Assembly (NCBI RefSeq): GCF_000495795.1
Contig: NZ_AWGD01000036.1
Span: 62,001-126,000 of the forward strand
Reading direction: 5' to 3'
Length of the DNA: 64,000 nucleotides
From: Asticcacaulis sp. AC460
GTDB lineage: Bacteria; Pseudomonadota; Alphaproteobacteria; Caulobacterales; Caulobacteraceae
This document shows, in pieces, positions 34,975 to 42,905 of the stretch; position 1 is the stretch's first letter; each line of letters opens with the position of its first letter. The position numbers and the translations under genes were made by a program. The notes below the pieces were generated by a model that saw only the letters and a program-made list of their open reading frames with translations, was not told the origin of the DNA and did not search any database.

Positions 34975-37618
34975 AATACTTCAGGCGGGCGCCGACGTAG
35001 AACGACTGGCCGTTGTCGTAGTAGGCACGCGGGATGCTGGGATCGCCGACGAAGTAGTACAGCTTCTCATGCAGCAGGTTCTGCGCATCGACCGTCAGGG
35101 CGACATTGTCTGTCAGGTTGTAGCTGAACGAACCATCGAGCGTGCCGTAGTCGTCCTGCCACATGGTCGTGCCGCGATCGCTGCCCGAGTTGAACTTCGA
35201 GCGGAAATTATAGGCCAGACGCGTGCTGATCTTGTCGTTCTCGTAGTAACCCGTCAGGTTGTAGGTCGTCTTCGAGTTGCCATCCAACGGCTTGCCGTTG
35301 TCGTACTTGGCGTCGACATAGGTGTAGTTGAAGATGACGCCGAAGCCGGTATCACCGAAGGGCTGCTGGGCATTGAACTCGAAGCCCTTGGCCGTCGCCT
35401 TGCCGCCGTTGGCCGGACCCGACATGGTGAAGTTGGCACCGTTCGGGGTCTGGATCGTGCGGAAGAACTGCGTGAACGACTCGGTTGTGATGTAGTTGTC
35501 GATGTCGAGGTTGAAGACACCGAACGACAGCAGGGCCTGAGGTTGATAGTACCATTCGGCCGTCAGGTTGTACTGCCAGGCGCGATAGGGTTCCAGGTTC
35601 GGGTTACCGCCCGCCGTGCCGGTGAAGTTCGAGTCGACCAGCGAGAAGGCGCCGGCCAGCTGGGCGTAGCCCGGACGGGTCATGACCTTGGCGGCGCCGG
35701 CGCGGATCAGCACGTCGTTGCCCAGGTCATAGGTGAAGTCGGCGCTGGGCAGATAGTCCCAGTATTCCTTCTCGGTGGTTTCCGAGCCCCACGAACCGAA
35801 GACGTTGGTGACGGTCTTGACCGGCGCATTGGCCGACCATTGCGTCGACGAGGTCTGGGTCTTGACGGCGCGCAGGCCGACGTTCGAACGCCAGTTGTCG
35901 CCACCCAGCTTACCCATCACGTAATAGGCGGTGGTCTTTTCCTTCACACCGAACGACAGCGGCGGATAGAAGGCGAAGGTACGGCCGCCGTTGTGCGTGT
36001 CGAGATAGTCATAGACCGCGGCACCATCGGCATAGGAGTAGCCGGGGATGGCGCCGACGCCGTCGCCGAAGTCGGACGGAGTCACGCCGCCTTTGAACAC
36101 CGTGCCGAGGTCGACATTGCTGGTGCCGCTGTTGGCGCCGTTGCCGCTCCAGGCATAGGCCAGGTAGTCCAGGTCGCGCGAGTGGTCGGTGTAGCGGGTG
36201 CCGAACAGGACCGACTTGAAGAAGCCGCTGTTGAAGTCATAGCGGAAGTCGAACTTGGCATAGGCTTCCTTGTCCGGCGACGAAATCGTGCCGCCCCACG
36301 ACCAGCTGAACTTGTTGTTCAGGTAGGTCGCGGCCGACGGGTCGCTGCCCAGGCCCGGGAAGCTGACCTGGGTAACCGGGTTGCCCAGGGTATAGCTGGC
36401 GCCGACGTTGTCCCAGTAGGTTTCCCACGCGGCGGTGTCGTCGGTGACGCCTTCGCCCGAGGTGAAGCCGACCTGGGCCTTCATCGAGAAGTTTTCGGTG
36501 AAGTCGTAGTCGACGTCCAGGTTCAGCACGTAGGTGCTGGAGTGGGCCTTGCGGAAGATGTCGTCCTGGACGATCGAGCCGCCGGCGGCCGTGGCGTCGG
36601 CCGCGTCCCAGGTGGCCGAGGTGACATAGCCGTTGGAAGCCGTGTAGCTGTTCGGCGTCTGACCGGCCAGACGCGAGCCCCACAGCATGAAGTTGTGGTT
36701 TTCGTTGTCGGCGCCCAGATGCGTGACCAGGCCCGAGAAGGCGATGTCGAGGTTTTCACCCTTCCATTGCGTCATAAAGTTGACGCCCTGGCGGACACGT
36801 TCCTGGGTGAAGTAGGCCGAACCGATCAGCGACGGCACCAGCAGGGTCTGGCCCGTGCCGGCGAAGTTGGCCTGCGGCGTATAGCCCAGGATTTCCTGGC
36901 CATCGCGGCGGAACTGACGCTTTTCATAATAGGCGCCGACCAGGAAGCCGAAGTCGCGGTTTTCGCTCTTCCAGCTGTACATGCCCGACACGTTCGGCGA
37001 CCATTCGTCGGCCAGCGTGGCGTACATGCCCTGGGCCGAAACGGCGAAGGTGCCGGCCGGCAGGTCCAGCGGCTTGCGCACATGGACGTCGACCGTACCG
37101 CCGATGCCGCCTTCGGGCAGGTCAGCGCGCGAGGCCTTGATGATCTCGACCGTGCCCACGACTTCCGACGGCAGCATGGTGTAGTTGAAGGAACGGCCGC
37201 CATTGGTCTGGTCAAGGACGAACCAGTCGCCGGTGGCGATGTTGTGGCCGTCCATCAGGGTCAGGTTCAGGGTCGGGTCGGTGCCGCGGATCGAGATGCG
37301 CTCGTTTTCACCGAAACCGCCGGCATTGGCCGAACCGGTGACGACGTTGACGCCGGTGGCGCGGGCCAGCGAGTCGGCGACGTTCTTGTCCGGGAACTTG
37401 CCGATGTCTTCGGCGGTGATGACTTCCGTCACGCCGTCCGAGTTCTTCTTCTGGCGCAGGGCGCTTTGCAGCGACTTGCGGATGCCGGTGACGACGACGG
37501 GCGAGTCGTCGGTGGCCGCCGCATCCTGGGCGAAGGCCGTGGTGGTGATGCCTGCGGACAGGGCCAGGGCCAGAGTGGCCGCGCCTGTCATCATCAGGAC
37601 CTTGCGTTGAAACTTCAT
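34973..37618 (-). CDS. TonB-dependent receptor for N-acetylglucosamine oligomers
   Basis: An 881-residue outer-membrane TonB receptor of the large sugar-transport type. The signal peptide is MKFQRKVLMMTGAATLALAL and onward to AFAQ. The plug carries PVVVTGIRKSLQSALRQKKN, the N-terminal signature of Caulobacter/Xanthomonas sugar receptors, then AEDIGKFPDKNVADSLARAT and RISIRGTDPTLNLTLMDGHN. The barrel ends in FYVGARLKY. It is divergent from nagP across a 386-base regulatory gap and next to the hexosaminidase, so GlcNAc or chitooligosaccharides are the likely ligands. The substrate is inferred from context. Confidence 0.92.
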   Translation of the reverse strand: MKFQRKVLMMTGAATLALALSAGITTTAFAQDAAATDDSPVVVTGIRKSLQSALRQKKNSDGVTEVITAEDIGKFPDKNVADSLARATGVNVVTGSANAGGFGENERISIRGTDPTLNLTLMDGHNIATGDWFVLDQTNGGRSFNYTMLPSEVVGTVEIIKASRADLPEGGIGGTVDVHVRKPLDLPAGTFAVSAQGMYATLADEWSPNVSGMYSWKSENRDFGFLVGAYYEKRQFRRDGQEILGYTPQANFAGTGQTLLVPSLIGSAYFTQERVRQGVNFMTQWKGENLDIAFSGLVTHLGADNENHNFMLWGSRLAGQTPNSYTASNGYVTSATWDAADATAAGGSIVQDDIFRKAHSSTYVLNLDVDYDFTENFSMKAQVGFTSGEGVTDDTAAWETYWDNVGASYTLGNPVTQVSFPGLGSDPSAATYLNNKFSWSWGGTISSPDKEAYAKFDFRYDFNSGFFKSVLFGTRYTDHSRDLDYLAYAWSGNGANSGTSNVDLGTVFKGGVTPSDFGDGVGAIPGYSYADGAAVYDYLDTHNGGRTFAFYPPLSFGVKEKTTAYYVMGKLGGDNWRSNVGLRAVKTQTSSTQWSANAPVKTVTNVFGSWGSETTEKEYWDYLPSADFTYDLGNDVLIRAGAAKVMTRPGYAQLAGAFSLVDSNFTGTAGGNPNLEPYRAWQYNLTAEWYYQPQALLSFGVFNLDIDNYITTESFTQFFRTIQTPNGANFTMSGPANGGKATAKGFEFNAQQPFGDTGFGVIFNYTYVDAKYDNGKPLDGNSKTTYNLTGYYENDKISTRLAYNFRSKFNSGSDRGTTMWQDDYGTLDGSFSYNLTDNVALTVDAQNLLHEKLYYFVGDPSIPRAYYDNGQSFYVGARLKY

Positions 37619-37737
37619 AATGTCTTTCCCTCAGTTTTACTTATGCCGCCTGCGGTCTTGGCGAGCCCCGGAACCAGTTATAATGCCGCTATAAGCCTTG
37701 GATAGGTGCGGAAGGCGTACCACAAAGGCACCACAAC

Positions 37738-37796
37738 ATACCAACCGCATACCTTTAGCGAATTCAACGCTAACTTTGGTTTCAAAAATCTGTCAA
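37738..37796 (-). promoter_or_regulatory. Promoter of the TonB receptor with candidate operators
   Basis: On the minus strand TTGACA (37791-37796), a 17-base spacer and TTAGCG (37768-37773) form a good -35/-10 pair. The -10 lies in an inverted repeat TTAGCG-N7-CGCTAA (37755-37773). Downstream, inside the transcribed leader, TTGGTAT (37738-37744) repeats the motif seen at nagP, making a GntR operator plausible. Confidence 0.5.
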
Positions 37797-37964
37797 TAAT
37801 TTTTTACATTGGACTTAATTTGGGCTGAAATCAGCGCACCAATGTGGCAATTTTATCGCGCCGCAACATGGTTACCCGCAGCGCAAAGCCCTTGCCCGCA
37901 AAGCGAAAGGGGCAAAATTTCCGTTTTTTGACATCAGAGCTTGTTTTTTGCAATGAAGTCAGCC

Positions 37965-37987
37965 ATACCAGTTACACAAATTGGTAT
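37965..37987 (+). promoter_or_regulatory. Candidate GntR-type operator upstream of nagP
   Basis: ATACCA (37965-37970) and TGGTAT (37982-37987) form an inverted repeat with 11 bases between, directly before the nagP ribosome site. The half-sites resemble the TGGT...ACCA operators of NagR/DasR-type GntR regulators, and such a regulator is encoded in the cluster (41013). Confidence 0.45.
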
Positions 37988-38004
37988 TATCAGGGGACGA
38001 AATC

Positions 38005-39306
38005 ATGTCAGATACCGGAATCGCCAAAGCGCCTCAAAAGACTCCCTGGGGCGCCGTCTTTCTCTTCTGCCTGCTGTTCTTTATCTTTGGTTTCGTCACC
38101 TGGCTGAACGGACCGCTGATCACCTTCGTCAAGCTGGCCTTCCAGCTCAGCGACGTCGAAGCCTTCCTGGTGCCGTCAGTCTTCTTCTTGTCCTATTTCT
38201 TCCTGTCCCTGCCCTCGGCCTTCCTGCTGCGTAAGACGGGTATGAAACGTGGTATGGCCCTGGGTCTGCTGGTCATGGGTATCGGTGCGGCCTGTTTCGG
38301 TCAGTTTGCGACCATGCGCATCTTCGAAGGCGCTCTGACCGGCCTGTTCATCATCGGCGCCGGCCTCTCGATCCTTCAGACCGCGGCCAACCCCTATATT
38401 TCGGTTCTGGGCCCGATCGAATCGGGCGCCCAGCGCATCGCCGTCATGGGCCTGTTCAACAAGGGCGCCGGCTTCCTCGCGCCGATCCTGGTCGGCACTT
38501 TCATCCTACACGGCATCGGCAGCCTGGGTGCCGAGGTCGAAGCCGCCACCGATCCGGTCGCCAAGGCGGCCATCCTCGACGCCTTCGCCGCCCGCATCCA
38601 CACGCCCTACATGGTGGTCGCCGTCTTCCTGGCCCTGCTGGCGGTCGGCACCTGGTTCTCGCCCCTGCCCGCTCTGGGCGAAGATGCCAACCCGTCTTCC
38701 GGTAAATCTACGCGCGGCGCCATTATCCAGATGCTGTTCGGCTTTCTGGCCATCTTCTTCTATGTTGGCATCGAAGTTCTGGCCGGCGACGGCATCACGA
38801 CCTACGCCAATGACATGGGGCTACCGATCGAAATCAATATCTATCTGCCCTCGGCCACCCTGATCGGCATGATCATCGGCTATATCTGCGGCCTGATCAC
38901 CATCCCGCGCTTCATCAGCCAGGAACGCTACCTCACCTTCTCCGCCATTCTGGGCATGGTCCTGGCCATCGGCGCCTTCTTCACCAAGGGATATGTCAGC
39001 GTCGGCTTCGTCGCCGCCCTGGGCTTCGCCAACGCCATGATGTGGCCGGCCATCTTCCCGCTTGGCATCCGCGGTCTGGGCAAGCTGACCGAGTTCGGCA
39101 GCGCGCTGCTGGTGATGGGCATTGCCGGCGGCGCCGTAGTGCCGCAGCTCTACGCCCATCTGAAGGACGACGTGCCGTTCCAGGCCGTTTTCTCCGGGCT
39201 CGCCCTGATCTGCTACGCCTACATCCTGTTCTTCGCCCTGATCGCAGGGCGTGAAAGCAAGGCCGCTACGGATGCCAAAACCCAGGCGCGTGCGGCTGAA
39301 TTCTAA
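38005..39306 (+). CDS. nagP: N-acetylglucosamine transporter, FHS-type major facilitator
   Basis: A 433-residue sugar/H+ symporter of the fucose-galactose-glucose (FHS) family that brings GlcNAc across the inner membrane. Twelve hydrophobic helices are visible. Motifs are FIFGFVTWLNGPLITFVKLA (helix 1), LPSAFLLRKTGMKRGMALGL, QTAANPYISVLGPIESGAQR and MMWPAIFPLGIRGLGKLTEF, all typical of NagP. AGGGGA lies 7 bases before the ATG. It is the first gene of the nagP-nagK-cutC-gntR-nagB-II-nagA operon. Confidence 0.93.
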   Translation: MSDTGIAKAPQKTPWGAVFLFCLLFFIFGFVTWLNGPLITFVKLAFQLSDVEAFLVPSVFFLSYFFLSLPSAFLLRKTGMKRGMALGLLVMGIGAACFGQFATMRIFEGALTGLFIIGAGLSILQTAANPYISVLGPIESGAQRIAVMGLFNKGAGFLAPILVGTFILHGIGSLGAEVEAATDPVAKAAILDAFAARIHTPYMVVAVFLALLAVGTWFSPLPALGEDANPSSGKSTRGAIIQMLFGFLAIFFYVGIEVLAGDGITTYANDMGLPIEINIYLPSATLIGMIIGYICGLITIPRFISQERYLTFSAILGMVLAIGAFFTKGYVSVGFVAALGFANAMMWPAIFPLGIRGLGKLTEFGSALLVMGIAGGAVVPQLYAHLKDDVPFQAVFSGLALICYAYILFFALIAGRESKAATDAKTQARAAEF

Positions 39307-39332
39307 GCACGTCACGTAAGCTTGAGCCCGAA

Positions 39333-40280
39333 ATGTCCTTCGATTCGCCTATGATACCGTTCATGAACCAGAGTTCCGCCTTTCAGATATTTGCCGGCGT
39401 CGACGGCGGCGGCACCAAGTGCCGTGTCCGCCTGCGCGACGCTCAGGGCGCCCTGATCGGCGAGGCCGAGGGCGGATCGGGCAATATCCGGCTGGGCCTG
39501 GACCTGGTGTGGAACAACATCCTGTCTGCGCTGGATACTGCGCTGGGCAAGGCCGGACGCAACCGCTCGGTGTTTCCGAAAATGTCGTTGGGCCTGGGCC
39601 TGGCCGGCATTTCGGACGCTGGCGACGCCGCCCGCACCATCGCCGCCGGTCCCGATTTCGGCCGCTGTGACGCCTCTTCGGATGCCCACACCGCCGTGCT
39701 GGGCGCTTTTTCCGGTCGCGACGGTGGCATCCTGATCTCGGGCACCGGCAGCGCCGGCTATGCCTGGGTCGGGGGCAAGGCCATCCAGGTCGGCGGCTGG
39801 GGCTTCGAACTGGGTGACGAAGGTTCGGCGGCAGACCTGGGCCGCAACGCCCTGCGCGCCGCCTTGCACGCACATGACGGCCTGGGCCCGGTGACCGAAT
39901 TTACCCGTGCCGTCATTGCCCATTTCGGGGCGCCGGCCGACATCGTCCACTTCGTCACCGACGCCCGCCCGCGCGACTACGGCCAACTGTCGCCGATGAT
40001 CATGACATTCGCCGATGCCGGCGATTCCGTCGCCGTCACCCTGGTCGAGGACCAGGCGCGGTTCATGGGCCGCTATATCGGCCGCCTGCATGAGCTGGGC
40101 GCCGCCAAGGTCTGCCTGGTCGGCGGTATGGCGCCGGTCCTGCAACCCTGGCTGTCGCCGGCGGCGCGTTCCGTGCTGGCCGAGCCCGAACACGACGCCC
40201 TGGAAGGCGCCATCCTGATGGCCCAGGGTGCGGCCAACGGGCTTTCCAGTGTTTTGGCCCCCCCGCAGGTAACCACATGA
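39333..40280 (+). CDS. nagK: N-acetylglucosamine kinase, BadF/BadG family
   Basis: A 315-residue ASKHA-fold sugar kinase (BadF/BadG/BcrA/BcrD type) that phosphorylates GlcNAc at O6 after uptake by NagP. The phosphate-1 loop is FAGVDGGGTKCRVRLRDAQG, phosphate-2 is ILISGTGSAGYAW, and GGWGFELGDEGSAADLGRNA is a family signature. The adenosine motif is VCLVGGMAPVL. The 39333 ATG is used; later in-frame ATGs at 39351 and 39363 lack ribosome sites. Its stop overlaps the cutC start by 4 bases. Confidence 0.92.
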   Translation: MSFDSPMIPFMNQSSAFQIFAGVDGGGTKCRVRLRDAQGALIGEAEGGSGNIRLGLDLVWNNILSALDTALGKAGRNRSVFPKMSLGLGLAGISDAGDAARTIAAGPDFGRCDASSDAHTAVLGAFSGRDGGILISGTGSAGYAWVGGKAIQVGGWGFELGDEGSAADLGRNALRAALHAHDGLGPVTEFTRAVIAHFGAPADIVHFVTDARPRDYGQLSPMIMTFADAGDSVAVTLVEDQARFMGRYIGRLHELGAAKVCLVGGMAPVLQPWLSPAARSVLAEPEHDALEGAILMAQGAANGLSSVLAPPQVTT

Positions 40281-41026
40281 GCCGTTACCTGCTGGAAATC
40301 TGCGTCGATACCGCCGCCGGGCTGCACGCCGCGGCCACCAACGGCGCCGACCGAATCGAACTGTGCGACGCCCTGGGCCAGGGCGGCCTGACACCCTCGG
40401 CCGGGCTGATGCGGCTGGCGGCCGATACCGGCTGCCCGGTGCGGGTGATGATCCGGCCGCGCGCCGGCGACTTCATCTATTCCGACGACGACCTGGCCAT
40501 CATGCGCCACGACATCGCCATGACCGCCGAGATGGGCCTGGCCGGGGTCGTGTTCGGCGCCAACCATGCCGATGGCCGGCTGGATGTCGAGGCTTTGGAA
40601 GACCTGATCCGCCACGCCCGGCGCTTCAAGCTGGAGACGGCGCTGAACCGCAGCTTCGACCTGGCGCCGGACCTGCCGTGCGCCCTGGAAACGGTCATTG
40701 CCCTGGGCTTCGACACCATCCTGACGTCTGGCGGCGCGAAGTCCGCCCCGCAAGGCGCCGCCATGCTGGGCGAGCTGGTCAAGCTGGCCAAGGGCCGCAT
40801 CGAAATCCTGGCCGGGGCCGGGGTGACGATCGCCCACGCCGAGGCGCTGCTCGACGCAGGGCTGACCTCGCTGCATTCGTCGTGCGGCGCACCCGTAGCC
40901 ATCCGCAGCCCGCGCGCCGCCGAGCTGGGCTACTTCTCGGCCGACCTGCGCGACACCGATCCGGCCCTGGTCGCCGCCCTGCGCGCCGCGCTCGATACCT
41001 ATGAGGCCTCCCATGTCGTTTGCTGA
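40277..41026 (+). CDS. cutC: CutC family TIM-barrel protein
   Basis: A 249-residue CutC-family protein. LLEICVDTAAGLHAAATNGA, ADRIELCDALGQGGLTPSAG and PVRVMIRPRAGDFIYSDDDL at the N-terminus, and DTILTSGGAKSAPQGA later, are family signatures. CutC was named for copper tolerance in E. coli, but a copper role is doubtful for the wider family. Here it overlaps nagK upstream (4 bases) and the GntR gene downstream (14 bases), so it is locked into the GlcNAc operon. A sugar-related enzymatic role is my inference. Confidence 0.9.
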   Translation: MSRYLLEICVDTAAGLHAAATNGADRIELCDALGQGGLTPSAGLMRLAADTGCPVRVMIRPRAGDFIYSDDDLAIMRHDIAMTAEMGLAGVVFGANHADGRLDVEALEDLIRHARRFKLETALNRSFDLAPDLPCALETVIALGFDTILTSGGAKSAPQGAAMLGELVKLAKGRIEILAGAGVTIAHAEALLDAGLTSLHSSCGAPVAIRSPRAAELGYFSADLRDTDPALVAALRAALDTYEASHVVC

Positions 41027-41753
41027 CACCATCGGTCACCTCAGCAAGGAGGACCCGGCGCCGCTGTACCTCCAGCTGCAGCGGGCTCTGCGGGAGGCCA
41101 TTACCCGCCGCCAGTTGCACCAGGACGACGCCATCCCGCCGGAACGCAACCTGGCCGACGACTTCGAGGTCTCGCGCATCACGGTGCGCAAGGCGATCGA
41201 CGGCCTGGTCTCCGAAGGCCTGCTGACGCGCCGTCGTGGCGCCGGCACCTTCGTCGCCAGCCGGGTCGAAAAGAGCTTTTCGAAACTGTCCTCCTTCTCG
41301 GAAGACATGCTGTCGCGCGGCCGCAAGCCCCATTCCGAGTGGGTCAGCAAGTCGGCCGGCGCGGTCACCCCGGAAGAATCCCTGTCCCTGGGTCTGTCGC
41401 CCGGCGCCCTGGTCTACCGCTTCCATCGCGTCCGCTATGCCGACGGCACGACCATGGCTTTGGAATATTCGACCATTCCCGGCTATTGCCTGTCATCGAC
41501 CGAGCAGGTGACCACCTCGCTGTACGAAGCGCTGGAACGCACCGGCCACCGTCCGGTCCGCGCTCTGCAGCGCCTGCGCGCCATCGCCTTCAACGCCGAA
41601 CAGGCGGAACGGCTGGGCGTGAAGCCGGGCGATCCCGGCCTGTTTATCGAACGGCGCGGCTTCCTGCAGGACGGACGCGCCGCCGAATTCACCCAATCCT
41701 ATTACCGTGGTGACGCCTATGATGTCGTCGCCGAACTGAACGATGTGAGTTGA
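41013..41753 (+). CDS. GntR/HutC-family regulator of the GlcNAc operon
   Basis: A 246-residue GntR regulator. The winged helix is YLQLQRALREAITRRQLHQD, then PPERNLADDFEVSRITVRKA and LLTRRRGAGTFV; a C-terminal UTRA (chorismate-lyase fold) ligand domain follows (VYRFHRVRYADGTTMALEYS). NagR/NagQ-type proteins of this class bind GlcN6P or GlcNAc6P. GAGG lies 6 bases before the ATG at 41013, so I prefer it to the ATG at 41001. Likely operators lie in the receptor-nagP gap. Confidence 0.92.
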   Translation: MSFADTIGHLSKEDPAPLYLQLQRALREAITRRQLHQDDAIPPERNLADDFEVSRITVRKAIDGLVSEGLLTRRRGAGTFVASRVEKSFSKLSSFSEDMLSRGRKPHSEWVSKSAGAVTPEESLSLGLSPGALVYRFHRVRYADGTTMALEYSTIPGYCLSSTEQVTTSLYEALERTGHRPVRALQRLRAIAFNAEQAERLGVKPGDPGLFIERRGFLQDGRAAEFTQSYYRGDAYDVVAELNDVS

Positions 41754-42814
41754 TGATGCCCTCCCCCACCCTGACGAGAACCGCGATGGACGAGACCCTG
41801 ATGCACAGCGAAGCCGCCGAAGGCGGCGCGGCCGTGGCGCGCTTCCTGTCGCATAATCGCGCCGCCCTGCAACGCCTCGGCGCCCGCCTCAAGGCCCAGC
41901 CGCCGCGCGCCGTGATCACCGTCGCCCGCGGTTCGTCCGACCACGCCGCCACCTTCGGCAAGTACCTGATCGAGACCTTTACCGGCGTGCCGACCTCGAC
42001 GGCGGCCATGTCGGTGTCGTCCATCTATGCCGCGCCCCTGGTCGCCGCCGACACCCTGTGCATCGCCATCTCCCAGTCCGGCCGCTCGCCCGACCTGCTG
42101 GCCTCGGTCGAGGCCCACCGCAAGGCCGGCGCCTATGTCGTCGCCCTGGTCAACGATGAGGATTCGCCCCTGGCCGCCCTGGCCGATGAACTGCTGCCGC
42201 TGAAGGCCGGCCCGGAAAAGTCGGTCGCCGCCACCAAGTCCTACATCACCTCCCTGGCCGCCCTGGCCGCCATCACCGCCGCCTGGTCCGGCGACCGCGA
42301 GCTGTCGGACGGCCTGAGCGCCCTGCCGGGCCTGCTCGACAAGGCGTTCGCGCTGGACTGGTCGCCCGCCCTGCCCGTGCTGAAAGACGCCCGCAACCTG
42401 TTCGTCATCGGCCGCGGCTATGGTTTCGCCGTCGCCCAGGAAGCCGCGCTGAAACTGAAGGAAACCTGCGCCCTGCACGCCGAGGCCTTCTCCTCCGCCG
42501 AGGTCCGCCACGGTCCCATGGCCATCGTCAATGACGGCTTCCCGGTGATCGCGTTTGCGACCTCCGACACTGCCGGCGACGGCGTGCGCGACGTCTGCGC
42601 CGAATTCGCCGAGCGCGGCGCCGCCGTGCTGCTGGCCAATCCGGAAGGCGGCATTGCCGGCACCACCCACCTGCCGGCGCTGGGCGCTGTGGCGGCGCTG
42701 GAGCCCATCCTGCAAATCGCCAGCTTCTACCGTCTGGCCAACAGCCTGTCCCTGGCGCGCGGTCTCAACCCCGACTCGCCGCCGCACCTGAACAAAGTGA
42801 CCAAGACGGTATGA
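41753..42814 (+). CDS. nagB-II: SIS-domain glucosamine-6-phosphate deaminase (NagB-II type)
   Basis: A 353-residue protein with two SIS domains, like the isomerase half of GlmS but without the glutaminase half. Motifs are ITVARGSSDHAATFGKYLIE, LCIAISQSGRSPDLLASVEA, SVAATKSYITSLAALAAI and FAVAQEAALKLKETCALHAE, ending HGPMAIVNDGFP. In Shewanella, Xanthomonas and Caulobacter such proteins replace NagB and convert GlcN6P to fructose 6-phosphate plus ammonia. Its start overlaps the regulator stop by one base (TGATG). Confidence 0.92.
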   Translation: MMPSPTLTRTAMDETLMHSEAAEGGAAVARFLSHNRAALQRLGARLKAQPPRAVITVARGSSDHAATFGKYLIETFTGVPTSTAAMSVSSIYAAPLVAADTLCIAISQSGRSPDLLASVEAHRKAGAYVVALVNDEDSPLAALADELLPLKAGPEKSVAATKSYITSLAALAAITAAWSGDRELSDGLSALPGLLDKAFALDWSPALPVLKDARNLFVIGRGYGFAVAQEAALKLKETCALHAEAFSSAEVRHGPMAIVNDGFPVIAFATSDTAGDGVRDVCAEFAERGAAVLLANPEGGIAGTTHLPALGAVAALEPILQIASFYRLANSLSLARGLNPDSPPHLNKVTKTV

Positions 42815-42861
42815 GCAATTTAGGAAAAGTGGTCGCCACTTTTACGTTAAAAATTGCGACC
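42815..42861 (+). promoter_or_regulatory. Alternative RNA hairpins between nagB-II and nagA
   Basis: Directly after the nagB-II stop, GCAATTT (42815-42821) pairs with AAATTGC (42851-42857) and inside it AAAAGTGG (42825-42832) pairs with CCACTTTT (42836-42843). An exclusive alternative pairs GGTCGC (42831-42836) with GCGACC (42856-42861). A further ATTTTCGCC/GGCGAAAT hairpin lies next to the nagA start. These could tune mRNA processing or nagA translation. Confidence 0.45.
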
Positions 42862-42905
42862 AAGAAACCATCATGGGCATTTTCGCCCGAAGGCGAAATA
42901 GGCTC

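Noticed and set aside
34664-37705. A 1013-codon open frame on the plus strand opposite the GlcNAc TonB receptor
   Set aside because: Low-complexity Gly/Val/Arg-rich translation with no domain; it is the complement of a well-supported receptor gene.
42873-42905. Upstream start for NagA
   Set aside because: Adds eleven atypical residues translated from a hairpin; the family begins at the beta strand following MTSVTF.
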